Shown here: one piece after another, positions 54,501 through 61,741 of the stretch
How positions within the stretch are numbered: the stretch's first letter is position 1
How the letters are laid out: every line of letters starts with the position of its first letter
From: an uncultured Eubacterium sp.
Lineage (GTDB): Bacteria > Bacillota > Clostridia > Lachnospirales > Lachnospiraceae
Length of the DNA stretch: 64,000 bases
Assembly: GCA_947385775.1 (NCBI GenBank)
Contig: CANDMI010000004.1
Location: 1-64,000, forward strand
Direction of reading: 5' to 3'
Notes under the pieces: generated by a model
The model's input: the letters and a program-made list of their open reading frames with translations, nothing else
The model's database searches: none
Told to the model about the DNA's origin: nothing
Position numbers and translations under genes: made by a program

Positions 54501-55125
54501 CTGGGCGTACGATATCGGCTTTAGCGGCGTAGACCAGGTTTTAGCCAGCGGGGAGGATGTGAATATCCTTGTATTTGACACCGAGATTTATTCCAACACC
54601 GGAGGGCAGGCTTCCAAATCCACCCCGTACGCGGCGGTTGCAAAATTTGCGGCGGCAGGCAAACGTTCCGGGAAAAAAGACCTGGGCAGGATGATGATGA
54701 CCTATCAAAATGTATACGTCGCGCAGGTGGCAATGGGAGCGGACAAAAACCAGACGTTGAAAGCCATCCGGGAAGCGGAAAGCTACAAGGGGCCGTCCCT
54801 TATCATAGCCTATGCCCCATGTATCAGTCACGGGTTAAAATCCGGTATGGGAAAGAGCATGGAAAACATGGCCCAGGCGGTACAGGCAGGCTACTGGCAG
54901 CTTTACCGCTATGACCCAAGGCGGATTCAGGAAGGGAAAAACCCGTTCCAGTTAGATTCAAAAGACCCGTCCGGAGATTTCAGGGAGTTTTTAATGGGCC
55001 AGGTGCGCTATTCCGCTTTGGAACGCCAGTTCCCGGATAAGGCAGTAGAGCTTTATGAAAAAGCCGCGGAGGATGCAAAGCGACGTTTAAAAGAATACCG
55101 CATGATGGCGGATGTGGCAAATTAA
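51568..55125 (+). CDS. nifJ: Pyruvate:ferredoxin (flavodoxin) oxidoreductase
   Basis: PFOR oxidises pyruvate to acetyl-CoA and CO2 and reduces ferredoxin, the main pyruvate-catabolic step in anaerobes. The single 1185-residue chain holds all domains: domain I with YPITPSSTMAE near residue 30, the gamma-type domain near 410-600, two 4Fe-4S motifs CIQCNQCSFICP (about 693) and CTGCGNCADICP (about 750), and the thiamine-diphosphate domain with CAGCGEPAYIKL (about 818), GGDGWAYDIGF (about 975) and EIYSNTGGQASKSTP. The ATG at 51568 has the better spacing to the AGGAGG site than the ATG two codons earlier. Acetyl-CoA produced feeds the thl operon. A strong terminator lies 170 bases downstream. Confidence 0.96.
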   Translation: MGKLSMTVDGNTAAAYVAYAFTDVAAIYPITPSSTMAEVVDEWAANGRKNMFGQVVSVKQMQSEAGAAGAFHGSLQAGALTTTFTASQGLLLMIPNMYKVAGELLPGVFHVSARAIAAQALNIFGDHQDVMAARQTGCVMLASGSVQEVADLAPVAHLAAIKGRLPFVHFFDGFRTSHEVQKIEALSYEDYAGLIDQEALAQFRQRALSPNHPVTRGTAQNPDIYFQTREACNPFYDNVIQIVEDYMDQISRLTGREYGLFNYYGAKDAEYVIVAMGSVCGTAEETIDYLNSQGEKYGILEVHLFRPFSVKHFLKAVPKTVKRIAVLDRTKEPGAIGEPLYLDVKGSFYWKQDAPMVIGGRYGLGSKDTTPADIRAVFENLKKDSPKTDFTVGIEDDVTHTSLPPVENTVTAKEGTVRCKFWGLGSDGTVGANKQAVKIIGEHTDKYVQAYFAYDSKKSGGLTTSHLRFGDEPIKSAYLIDEADYIACHNQSFVHSYDLLAGLKKKGMFVLNCMWEDPKELEENLPPAMLRYIAKNEIKFYCINAIKIAEEIGLGNRINMIMQGAFFNLAGILPKEEAKNYLKEAVKKAYGKKGDKVIKMNHEAIEHGFSDIRQIDVPSSWAEMPDIAPQPGEGHVKEPEFVTKIMRPMNRQEGDKLPVSAFSGIEDGTFPNGTSAYEKRGIAVNVPQWNEETCIQCNQCSFICPHSCVRPFLLTKDELSKAPEGFLTQQAKGKGMEDYAFRIQISIMDCTGCGNCADICPAKPKALVMKKLSSQSKEAENWKYAVSEVSHKGHLFEGKTVKDSQFRQPLMEFSGACAGCGEPAYIKLVTQLFGERMMIANATGCSSIWGASAPTTAYTCTRDGKGPSWANSLFEDNAEFGYGMCLGVTQMREGIALQMQELIKSGISDDLKEAFEQWLQAKEDADESVQASDRLLAALERLEPADTDTQQKKRLLNEIRSKKDYFAKRSIWMIGGDGWAYDIGFSGVDQVLASGEDVNILVFDTEIYSNTGGQASKSTPYAAVAKFAAAGKRSGKKDLGRMMMTYQNVYVAQVAMGADKNQTLKAIREAESYKGPSLIIAYAPCISHGLKSGMGKSMENMAQAVQAGYWQLYRYDPRRIQEGKNPFQLDSKDPSGDFREFLMGQVRYSALERQFPDKAVELYEKAAEDAKRRLKEYRMMADVAN

Positions 55126-55298
55126 GATTTTTCTATTTTTACAAAGCATACCCGCAAAGCCGCGTTCCATCCCAAAGGACTGTACAAAATGCCTGTTTGT
55201 ATGTATGATAAAAACACAGCGCCCCTTTTGGAGGTTAAACTTTGTAAATTAGAGTTTATCTACAAAATGTATGCTGTATATTCCAATCTTTTAGGGTC

Positions 55299-55333
55299 AG
55301 ATTTCCCCACGGCGCTTCGCCGTGGGGAAATCT
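55299..55333 (+). terminator. Very stable terminator hairpin after nifJ
   Basis: A perfect 16-bp stem, AGATTTCCCCACGGCG against CGCCGTGGGGAAATCT, with a three-base loop and a T-rich tail (ATTTGTTTTCTTCTCTT). It overlaps the stop codon of the convergent kinase gene. Confidence 0.85.
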
Positions 55334-56642
55334 ATTTGTTTTCTTCTCTTGAAGCATTCAACAATATTCGCACCACAAACATCCCCTCTTCCAGCGAAAA
55401 CGCCGCCTCCCCATTGTAAAAAGAAGCCACCTTTAAAATGCTTAAAATCCCGGTTCCGCCGCCGGCGTCTGACACGGGCAGGCCGTGCTTTAGCTTTACA
55501 TTTGGCGAGCAGGTGTTTTTGCATTGGATCACGATTTTATTTCCTTTACGTTTGATAGAAAAATGTATTTTTCTAACCGGGGAAAAAGACATATTGCAGC
55601 CATGGATCGCGTTTTCGAAAATATTGGCGATGACAGCCACCAGGTCGATATCTTTGATGGGGATGTTTCCTGCGACCTTTGACTGAACCGTCACGTCGAT
55701 GTTTTTCTCCTTTGCGCGCCGGATATAGACGGATAAAATGTTGTGTATCGTTTCATTTCCAAGCCGGGCGACTTCAGAGCGGCGGCTTTCCAGCTCTTCG
55801 CGGTATTGATGGATATACGCAGCAAGCTTATCCGTTTCTTTCTTATTAATATATTCCTCGATCAAACGACAGTGGTGCCTTGCGTCGTGGCGGATTCTGG
55901 AAAGCTCATCTTTGGATTCCCGCATCAGCTCAAGCTGCCCCTGGATCAGCCGCTCGTTGGTTTCCAAAAGCTCTTTTTCCACCTGGTAACGGCGTTCCTT
56001 CCCCCTGTGCAGGTAAACCTGGAAAACAAGGTATTGGATGACCCCTGACATAAAAAACAACAGGATGATCCGAAACACCCTCGCGAATGACAGAGTTCTA
56101 TTGCGGGGCCAGTAGGTCACAAGCGCGGCGATCAAAATGGATACAACGATCGTGATCGCGCTAAACCAGTCCAGTTCCTCACGCAGGTAATCGATGCCGT
56201 CTAAAAAAGGTTTGCGGACACGAAGCGCGATGAAAAAAAGGATTCCAGTCGCCACCAGGATACGGATGACGATATCCGCCCAAAGATTTGAGTTAAAAAA
56301 TATCCGGGATATGTCAATGCCGCAAAATACCGTTAGGGCAAGCAGATAAAATCCAAGCGTTAATTTATAAAAAGCAAGATATAAAGTGTCCCTGCTCATA
56401 TAAATGCCAAAAATCCCGATGGTCGGAATGGAAAGGAGTCCGGAAAACCGCATGTAGGTCGCGCTGTCCAAAATATACCAGCAGCTGAACGTGGTCCCGG
56501 AAAGCAGCCCGAATAAAATATAGCAGTATTTCGTTTTTTTCCTCGAAAATCTGGGACGGTCCAAAAGATAGAAGATCGATAACATCACGCATGCGCCCAG
56601 GCAGTTTCGAATGACCCCCACTCCAAATGATCCTCCTAGCAT
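55332..56642 (-). CDS. AgrC-like sensor histidine kinase (GHKL ATPase)
   Basis: About 436 residues from the ATG at 56642, which has an AGGTGGAG site. Six to seven hydrophobic helices fill residues 1-225. A coiled coil follows, then the dimerisation segment with the probable phospho-acceptor in SRIRHDARHHCRLIEEYI. The GHKL ATPase domain has VIANIFENAIHGC (N box) and DAGGGTGILSIL (G box). This layout is that of AgrC/ComD kinases of the HPK10 group, which detect small peptides. The LytTR regulator divergent from it is the natural partner. No AgrB or AgrD gene is present, so the signal may not be an autoinducer. Longer starts run through the repeats upstream. Confidence 0.86.
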   Translation of the reverse strand: MLGGSFGVGVIRNCLGACVMLSIFYLLDRPRFSRKKTKYCYILFGLLSGTTFSCWYILDSATYMRFSGLLSIPTIGIFGIYMSRDTLYLAFYKLTLGFYLLALTVFCGIDISRIFFNSNLWADIVIRILVATGILFFIALRVRKPFLDGIDYLREELDWFSAITIVVSILIAALVTYWPRNRTLSFARVFRIILLFFMSGVIQYLVFQVYLHRGKERRYQVEKELLETNERLIQGQLELMRESKDELSRIRHDARHHCRLIEEYINKKETDKLAAYIHQYREELESRRSEVARLGNETIHNILSVYIRRAKEKNIDVTVQSKVAGNIPIKDIDLVAVIANIFENAIHGCNMSFSPVRKIHFSIKRKGNKIVIQCKNTCSPNVKLKHGLPVSDAGGGTGILSILKVASFYNGEAAFSLEEGMFVVRILLNASREENK

Positions 56643-56709
56643 TTTCACTCCACCTCTTTTCTTTCTGCCGGGCATGGAACAGCGTTCCTTCCGCATTTTT
56701 GCGCTCTTC

Positions 56710-56760
56710 ATAAAAAGTATCGTATAAAAAGTAATTGCATAAAAAAGTATTGTATAAAAA
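56710..56760. repeat. Four short direct repeats upstream of the kinase gene
   Basis: ATAAAAA begins at 56710, 56724, 56739 and 56754, with similar flanks (GTAT before, GTA after). The step is 14-15 bp. Regularly spaced direct repeats are usual for LytTR regulators, but these do not match the published consensus closely. Confidence 0.55.
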
Positions 56761-56946
56761 GTGACGCAGGGCCGGCTTATAATCGTATAAATAATAGGAG
56801 ACGAATCTCCACTCTATATCCTGTGCGATTTATGCTTTCAGTATAACAAAAATTGTTCCATCTTAAAAGCATACGGTACAGTTTGTGAGTTTTGCGGCAT
56901 CTTTTGCACAAGTTGATAAAATCCGCCTGTGTAATTTATTTTTTTG

Positions 56947-56974
56947 TTGTTTTTGACGGAAAAAAAGATATAAT
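56947..56974 (+). promoter_or_regulatory. Promoter of the LytTR regulator gene
   Basis: TTGTTT at 56947-56952, 16 bp, TATAAT at 56969-56974, about 37 bases before the start codon. Confidence 0.6.
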
Positions 56975-57010
56975 AACATTGGCGGACAAAAGATACGAAA
57001 GAGGTGTTCC

Positions 57011-57745
57011 ATGTATTATATAGCGCTTTGTGACGACAAGGAAGAAGAACTGGAAAAAGCGGAAAGCATGTTAAAAATATATAAACAGCAGCATAGCGAC
57101 CGCGGGCTTATGATAAGGAAATTTCAAAAAGCGGCCGATCTTTTGGAAGCTGTGCGTGACAAAACATATATGCCAGATTTAGTTCTTATGGATATCTTTA
57201 TGCCAGGGGAGTTGGGCGTAGACGCGGCAAGGAAGCTTCGGGAAATGGGGAGCGGCTGTGAGATCGTGTTTCAGACCGTAACGAAAGAATTTGCGCTGGA
57301 AGCGTTTTCGGTGGACGCTGTGCAATATCTGCTAAAGCCGGTGGCGCAGGACGAGCTGTTTCTTGTTTTGGATAAACTATGGAAAAAACGGCAAAAAGAA
57401 GAACAAAAATTTCTCGTCATAAGGGTCGGAAACAGTATTTGCCGGATTCCGGTGCAGGAAATTACCTATGTGGAAGCGCAAAAAAAGTTCCAAAATCTGT
57501 ATCTTTCTGACGGGACGCAGTATATGCTGCGCCTTACCATGGCAAAAATTTACGAAATGCTTAGCGAGCACGAGGCGTTTGTGAAAGCCGGAGTTTCTTA
57601 TATTATAAACTTAATACATGTAAAAAGCATTAGCGCGCAAAGCGTAAAGCTGGATAATGGAATGCAGATTTATCTTCCAAGGGGCGCGTATCCGGGTTTA
57701 AAGGAGCAGTATTTTCGATTCTATTGCACAGAAGACGATTGCTAA
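57011..57745 (+). CDS. LytTR-family response regulator (AgrA-like)
   Basis: A 244-residue regulator. The receiver has Asp8/Asp9 in ALCDDKEEE, the phosphorylated Asp61 in LVLMDIFMPGELG and the Lys in VQYLLKPVAQDE. The C-terminal LytTR DNA-binding domain begins near residue 135: LVIRVGNSICRIPVQEITYV and VKAGVSYIINLIHVKSISAQ. LytTR proteins bind pairs of short direct repeats. Its partner kinase is encoded divergently. A GAGGTG site precedes the ATG. The promoter of the next gene overlaps its end, so the two downstream units may be independently controlled. Confidence 0.9.
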   Translation: MYYIALCDDKEEELEKAESMLKIYKQQHSDRGLMIRKFQKAADLLEAVRDKTYMPDLVLMDIFMPGELGVDAARKLREMGSGCEIVFQTVTKEFALEAFSVDAVQYLLKPVAQDELFLVLDKLWKKRQKEEQKFLVIRVGNSICRIPVQEITYVEAQKKFQNLYLSDGTQYMLRLTMAKIYEMLSEHEAFVKAGVSYIINLIHVKSISAQSVKLDNGMQIYLPRGAYPGLKEQYFRFYCTEDDC

Positions 57746-57767
57746 TTTCGGCAATTTCTGTTATAAT
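57739..57767 (+). promoter_or_regulatory. Strong promoter of the surface-polymer cluster
   Basis: TTGCTA at 57739-57744, 17 bp, TATAAT at 57762-57767 preceded by TGT (extended -10). It overlaps the stop of the LytTR gene and lies 83 bases before the transferase start. Confidence 0.75.
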
Positions 57768-57849
57768 CTTACTAAATATTTTGATAAATATTTTAGATTA
57801 TGTAAAAAATAAGAACATTAGGGTAAAATATGCACAAGGAGAAAATGAG

Positions 57850-59595
57850 ATGGAGAATCTGGTGGAGAAGCGGCAGATCACTGCTTATGTTACAAAGATA
57901 AGGTGGGAGCGCATCTGGCTTCATCTGGAGGTGCGGATTCAGTATGCCGAAAATGCAGACAAACAAAGTGAACTGTCCTTTTACCTTATTAACGGCTTGT
58001 ATGAAGCAAAGGCAAAGCTTAAGGCAGAAGGCCGCAACCAGGATACGTACAAGTTAAAACTGAATATAACAAATCCGGGTACGGGCTTATGCCTGCCGCA
58101 GGGGACTTATTCTTTGATCGTCTGTCAGAATCATTGCCAGATGGCAAAGGCGGAGATCACGGAGTCGCTTGTCAAGGATATGAGCAACGCCTCCCGCAAC
58201 TTCTTATATGGGGGACGCGCGAAAATATACAGCGTTACCTTTTATGTGACGGAAGGGGACGAGGGGCTGCCGTTTATTATGTACGTGCTTGCAAGCACGC
58301 GCACGGCGATCTCCGCGCCAAACAGCCAGAGCGGGAAAAAAGGGTTCGACCCGAAAAAGGAATTAAAAAAACGTTATTCCAAATTTAACAAACCGTTTAA
58401 AACCGATATGTACTGGTCATACCGAAAAAAATATAAACATAAGAGCCAAAAACCGGTCGTGCTTTTTATGTCCGAGCAAAGCACGAGCATCAGCACGAAT
58501 CTAAAGGCGGTCAAAGACCGGATGCTTGCCAGGGGCATGGATAAGGAATTTTTGATACTGGAATCCTACCGTTCTTCCGTGACAACGCCGCGCATGGGGC
58601 TGCAAAGCTGGATGGATACGCTTAAAAAAATGGCCATGAGCGATTTTATATTCTTAGACGACCATGCGCCGATGTTAGACTGGCTTGTGATCGATAAAGA
58701 TACGGTCATCACGCAGCTTTGGCACGCGGGCGCGGGCTTTAAGGCTTCCGGCTACAGCCGTTGGGGGCATATTGGCTGTCCGGCCCCTTATAGCTGCCAC
58801 AGGCAGTATAAATACGGCATTTCCGGGTCTAAAAATATCGCCCATTTCTTTTCCGAGGTCTGGGGCATTAACGATTCCCAGGTATTGCCGACAGGGATGC
58901 CGCGCATTGACGAATTTTTAGACGAAGGCTACCGCGGCAAAAAAACGAAAGAGCTGTATAAAAAATACCCAATGTGTAAAGATAAAAAGGTCATCTTATT
59001 TGCGCCGACCTACCGTGGGAAAAATAAAGCCAGCGCCCATTATCCGTACGAGCTGATCGATTTTGAACGGCTGTATGAGTTGTGCGGCGAGGAATACGTC
59101 GTGCTGTTTAAAATGCATCCTTGGGTGGCGGAAGGCGTGCCGATTTTAGACAAATACAAAGACCGGTTTGCGGACGTGGGAACGTACCCGAATATCAACG
59201 ACCTGTTTTATATTACGGAGCTATTGATCACCGATTACTCCTCCAATATATTTGAATATTCCCTGATGCGTAAGCCAATGCTGTTTTTCGCGTTTGACGA
59301 GATCCAGTATTCTTTCTCCAGAGGGTTCCACAGGGATTACGAGGAATCCGCTCCGGGTAAGATCTGCCATACCTTCGAAGAAGTGTTGCAGGCGATCGAA
59401 AAAGAGGATTATGAGTACCCGAAGGTGGAAGAATACGTGGAAAAACACTTTGATTACATTGACAGCGGCGCATCCGACCGGGTCATCGACTGGGTGCTCC
59501 TTGGTAAAATGCCGGACTTTGTGCAAAGGGAGCTTGCGGCGGACGCGGCTGTGAAAAAGGAGCTGGAAACCTTAGATTTTCGGCCGACCATATAA
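57850..59595 (+). CDS. CDP-glycerol/CDP-ribitol glycerophosphotransferase family protein (TagF/TarL-like)
   Basis: A 581-residue peripheral-membrane transferase predicted to polymerise glycerol or ribitol phosphate for a teichoic-acid-like polymer. The first 170 residues are a beta-rich domain of unknown function. The catalytic GT-B part contains ITQLWHAGAGFKASG (acceptor-site His), LPTGMPRIDEF, FAPTYRGK, LFKMHPW with the second catalytic His, and ITDYSSNIFEYSLMRKPMLF. The ATG at 57850 has an AAGGAG site; longer starts precede the promoter. It is followed after ten bases by a TarI-like gene, which supports CDP-ribitol or a related CDP-alditol as donor. Confidence 0.88.
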   Translation: MENLVEKRQITAYVTKIRWERIWLHLEVRIQYAENADKQSELSFYLINGLYEAKAKLKAEGRNQDTYKLKLNITNPGTGLCLPQGTYSLIVCQNHCQMAKAEITESLVKDMSNASRNFLYGGRAKIYSVTFYVTEGDEGLPFIMYVLASTRTAISAPNSQSGKKGFDPKKELKKRYSKFNKPFKTDMYWSYRKKYKHKSQKPVVLFMSEQSTSISTNLKAVKDRMLARGMDKEFLILESYRSSVTTPRMGLQSWMDTLKKMAMSDFIFLDDHAPMLDWLVIDKDTVITQLWHAGAGFKASGYSRWGHIGCPAPYSCHRQYKYGISGSKNIAHFFSEVWGINDSQVLPTGMPRIDEFLDEGYRGKKTKELYKKYPMCKDKKVILFAPTYRGKNKASAHYPYELIDFERLYELCGEEYVVLFKMHPWVAEGVPILDKYKDRFADVGTYPNINDLFYITELLITDYSSNIFEYSLMRKPMLFFAFDEIQYSFSRGFHRDYEESAPGKICHTFEEVLQAIEKEDYEYPKVEEYVEKHFDYIDSGASDRVIDWVLLGKMPDFVQRELAADAAVKKELETLDFRPTI

Positions 59596-59605
59596 GGGGG
59601 AGATT

Positions 59606-60379
59606 ATGAATATCGCGATCATATTTGCAGGCGGAAGCGGGATACGCATGGGGGCGGGCATCCCGAAGCAGTTTTTGGAGATTAACGGAAAGCCGGTTAT
59701 CATCCACACGTTGCAGTTATTCCAGTACCATGATGAGATCGATAAGATCTACCTTTCGGTTTTAGAAGATTATATCGGGTATATGCAGGAGCTGGTTGAC
59801 GAATACCGGTTAAAAAAGGTGGCGTGCATCCTGCCTGGCGGGGAGACTGCCCAGGATTCCATATACAACGCGTTAAAAAAAGCGGAGTCGGAAAACCCGC
59901 CGGATTCTATCGTGCTGCTGCATGACGGGGTAAGGCCGTTTGTGTCTTACGAGGTGATCTCCAATAATATCGAGGGCGTAAAGCAAAATGGAAACGCCAT
60001 CACCTGCACCTCCTGCTATGAGACGATTTTATTAAGCCATGGCGGAGAAGTGGTGGAATCCGTCCCGTTTCGAAAGGACACATTTGCGGCGCAGGCTCCC
60101 CAGAGTTTTTATTTAGAGGATATTATAAAAGCGCATGAGCAGATACGAAAAAGGCCGGAGCGGTACGAAAATATGGTGGACGCATGCACGATCATCCGAA
60201 GCCTTGGGCAAAAAGCGCATATGGTGGCGGGCAACCGGGGAAATATTAAAGTTACGACGCCGGAGGACGTTTATATGTTCCGGGCGCTGCTGCAATATAA
60301 AGAAAACGAGCAGGCTTTCGGATTAGGAATTACAAATCGCATTGAAACCCGCATGAACAAGCATCATAGAAAACGGTAA
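59606..60379 (+). CDS. D-ribitol-5-phosphate cytidylyltransferase-like protein (IspD/TarI family)
   Basis: A 257-residue nucleotidyltransferase that joins CTP to an alditol phosphate. The N-terminal CTP loop is AIIFAGGSGIRMGAGIPKQF (residues 3-22). HDGVRPFVS near residue 109 and KVTTPEDVYMF near 215 are family signatures. IspD (MEP pathway) usually has HDAARP at the first site, and TarI has HDGVRP, so TarI is the better match. Its neighbour, a CDP-alditol phosphotransferase, agrees. TarJ, the usual ribitol-phosphate dehydrogenase partner, is not in the window. The AAGGGGGAG ribosome binding site lies between the two genes. Confidence 0.82.
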   Translation: MNIAIIFAGGSGIRMGAGIPKQFLEINGKPVIIHTLQLFQYHDEIDKIYLSVLEDYIGYMQELVDEYRLKKVACILPGGETAQDSIYNALKKAESENPPDSIVLLHDGVRPFVSYEVISNNIEGVKQNGNAITCTSCYETILLSHGGEVVESVPFRKDTFAAQAPQSFYLEDIIKAHEQIRKRPERYENMVDACTIIRSLGQKAHMVAGNRGNIKVTTPEDVYMFRALLQYKENEQAFGLGITNRIETRMNKHHRKR

Positions 60380-60509
60380 AAAGATTTTTAGAAAAATTTT
60401 AAGCAAAATATTCAAGGAAAATATCAGGCGGAAATATTAAGGGGAAATATTAAGGAAGAAAATTGTAAGAAATGTAAAAAGAATTTTCAAGGTATTTTAA
60501 ATCAAAAAG

Positions 60510-60568
60510 CCTTAAGATAGAAAAAGGCTGGCTTTACAATAAAGCCCACAGCCAGCCAAATCTTAAGG
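60510..60568 (+). promoter_or_regulatory. Two-stage hairpin directly before a ribosome binding site
   Basis: CCTTAAGAT (60510-60518) pairs with ATCTTAAGG (60560-60568) and encloses GGCTGGCT (60526-60533) pairing with AGCCAGCC (60550-60557). The outer stem ends one base before the AAGGAGG site of the epimerase gene. It may slow or regulate translation or set mRNA stability. It has no T tract, so it is not a normal terminator. Confidence 0.65.
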
Positions 60569-60582
60569 TAAGGAGGAAAAGA

Positions 60583-61710
60583 ATGTCTTTTGTATTGAAA
60601 TCAGAAAAAGAAAGCCCGAAAGATCCCCTCTTGCAGGAGGACCTAGAGCGTTTTACCGATATAAAGGAAATCCCGTTTGACCAGCTTTCGGGCAAAACCG
60701 TGCTCGTGACCGGGGCGACCGGGCTGATCGGCTCCTTTTTGGTAAAAGCGCTTGCCTGCGCCAACCGCAAGCTGGATACTAGGATACAGATTTATGCTTT
60801 GGCGCGCAGTCAAAAAAAGGCGCAAAAAGTGTTTGGAAGCCTGTTAGACAGGGAGGATATCCATCTGCTTTATGCGGATGTGGCGGAAGGCGGCGCATTG
60901 GAAGCGATAAGCTGCAAGGCGGATTATGTGATCCACGGCGCAAGCACCACGAGCTCGAAATATTTTGTTTCGAATCCGGTGGAAACCATCCATACCGCTA
61001 TACAAGGCACGGTCAATGTGCTGGAATATGCAAAAAGGGTACAGGCAAAAGGGGTCTTATACTTATCTTCCTTGGAGGTGTACGGTACGCCTGCGCCGGA
61101 TGCGGGGCTGATCGACGAATCCTACAGCGGCTACATCGACCCGATGCAGGTGCGAAGCAGCTATTCCGAAGGAAAGCGCATGGCGGAATGCATCTGCGCG
61201 TCCTATGCTTTGGAATATCAGGTTCCGGTCAAAGTCGCTCGTCTTTCACAGACCTTTGGCGCGGGGGTGGACTATGAGGATGGCAGGGTGTTTGCCGAGT
61301 TTGCCAGATGCGCGCTGGAAAAAAAGGATATCGTGCTGCATACGGCGGGAAAAACGGTGCGCAGCTATTGCTATATGTTAGATGCGGCTTCGGCGCTTTT
61401 TCTGATTTTATTAAAAGGAGAAAACGGGGGCGCCTACAATGTGACAAATATGGATACGAAAATTTCCATCGCGGATATGGCAAAGCTTGTATGCAACACT
61501 TTTCCAGAGGCGGGCATTCAGGTCGTATTTGACCAGCCTAAGGATGTTTCTTCTTTTGGTTATAATCCGGAAATGGTCATTACGATGGATAGTAAAAAAT
61601 TAATGTCCCTTGGCTGGAAACCGACCGTGGGCTTATCGGAAATGTTTATCCGCTTGGCAAAGAGCATGAGCGGGCAAAAATGCGATATGAGTGAAGGAAA
61701 ACGGTTTTGA
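60583..61710 (+). CDS. NAD-dependent epimerase/dehydratase (extended SDR)
   Basis: A 375-residue extended short-chain dehydrogenase/reductase acting on nucleotide sugars. About 38 residues precede the Rossmann fold. The NAD loop is VLVTGATGLIG (GATGLIG at 44-50), the active site has YLSSLEVYG (Ser162/163) and Tyr194/Lys198 in SSYSEGKRM. The C-terminal part has GGAYNVTNMDTKISIADMAK. The product could be a modified sugar for the surface polymer encoded just upstream. The exact reaction is not readable from sequence. Between it and tarI lie 203 bases of AT-rich leader with a large hairpin that ends at its ribosome binding site. Confidence 0.86.
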   Translation: MSFVLKSEKESPKDPLLQEDLERFTDIKEIPFDQLSGKTVLVTGATGLIGSFLVKALACANRKLDTRIQIYALARSQKKAQKVFGSLLDREDIHLLYADVAEGGALEAISCKADYVIHGASTTSSKYFVSNPVETIHTAIQGTVNVLEYAKRVQAKGVLYLSSLEVYGTPAPDAGLIDESYSGYIDPMQVRSSYSEGKRMAECICASYALEYQVPVKVARLSQTFGAGVDYEDGRVFAEFARCALEKKDIVLHTAGKTVRSYCYMLDAASALFLILLKGENGGAYNVTNMDTKISIADMAKLVCNTFPEAGIQVVFDQPKDVSSFGYNPEMVITMDSKKLMSLGWKPTVGLSEMFIRLAKSMSGQKCDMSEGKRF

Positions 61711-61741
61711 TAGGTTAGCTAGAAAGAGGTTATGATTTAAA

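Larger units (their letters stand above)
56643..57010. other. 368-bp divergent region of the kinase/regulator pair
   Basis: Contains four ATAAAAA direct repeats near the kinase side and a plus-strand promoter for the LytTR gene at 56947-56974. I found no gene for an AgrD-like peptide. Confidence 0.5.

Noticed and set aside
55189-55419. A 76-codon open frame between nifJ and the AgrC-like kinase gene
   Set aside because: It runs through the perfect nifJ terminator hairpin into the antisense of the kinase gene and lacks a ribosome binding site.
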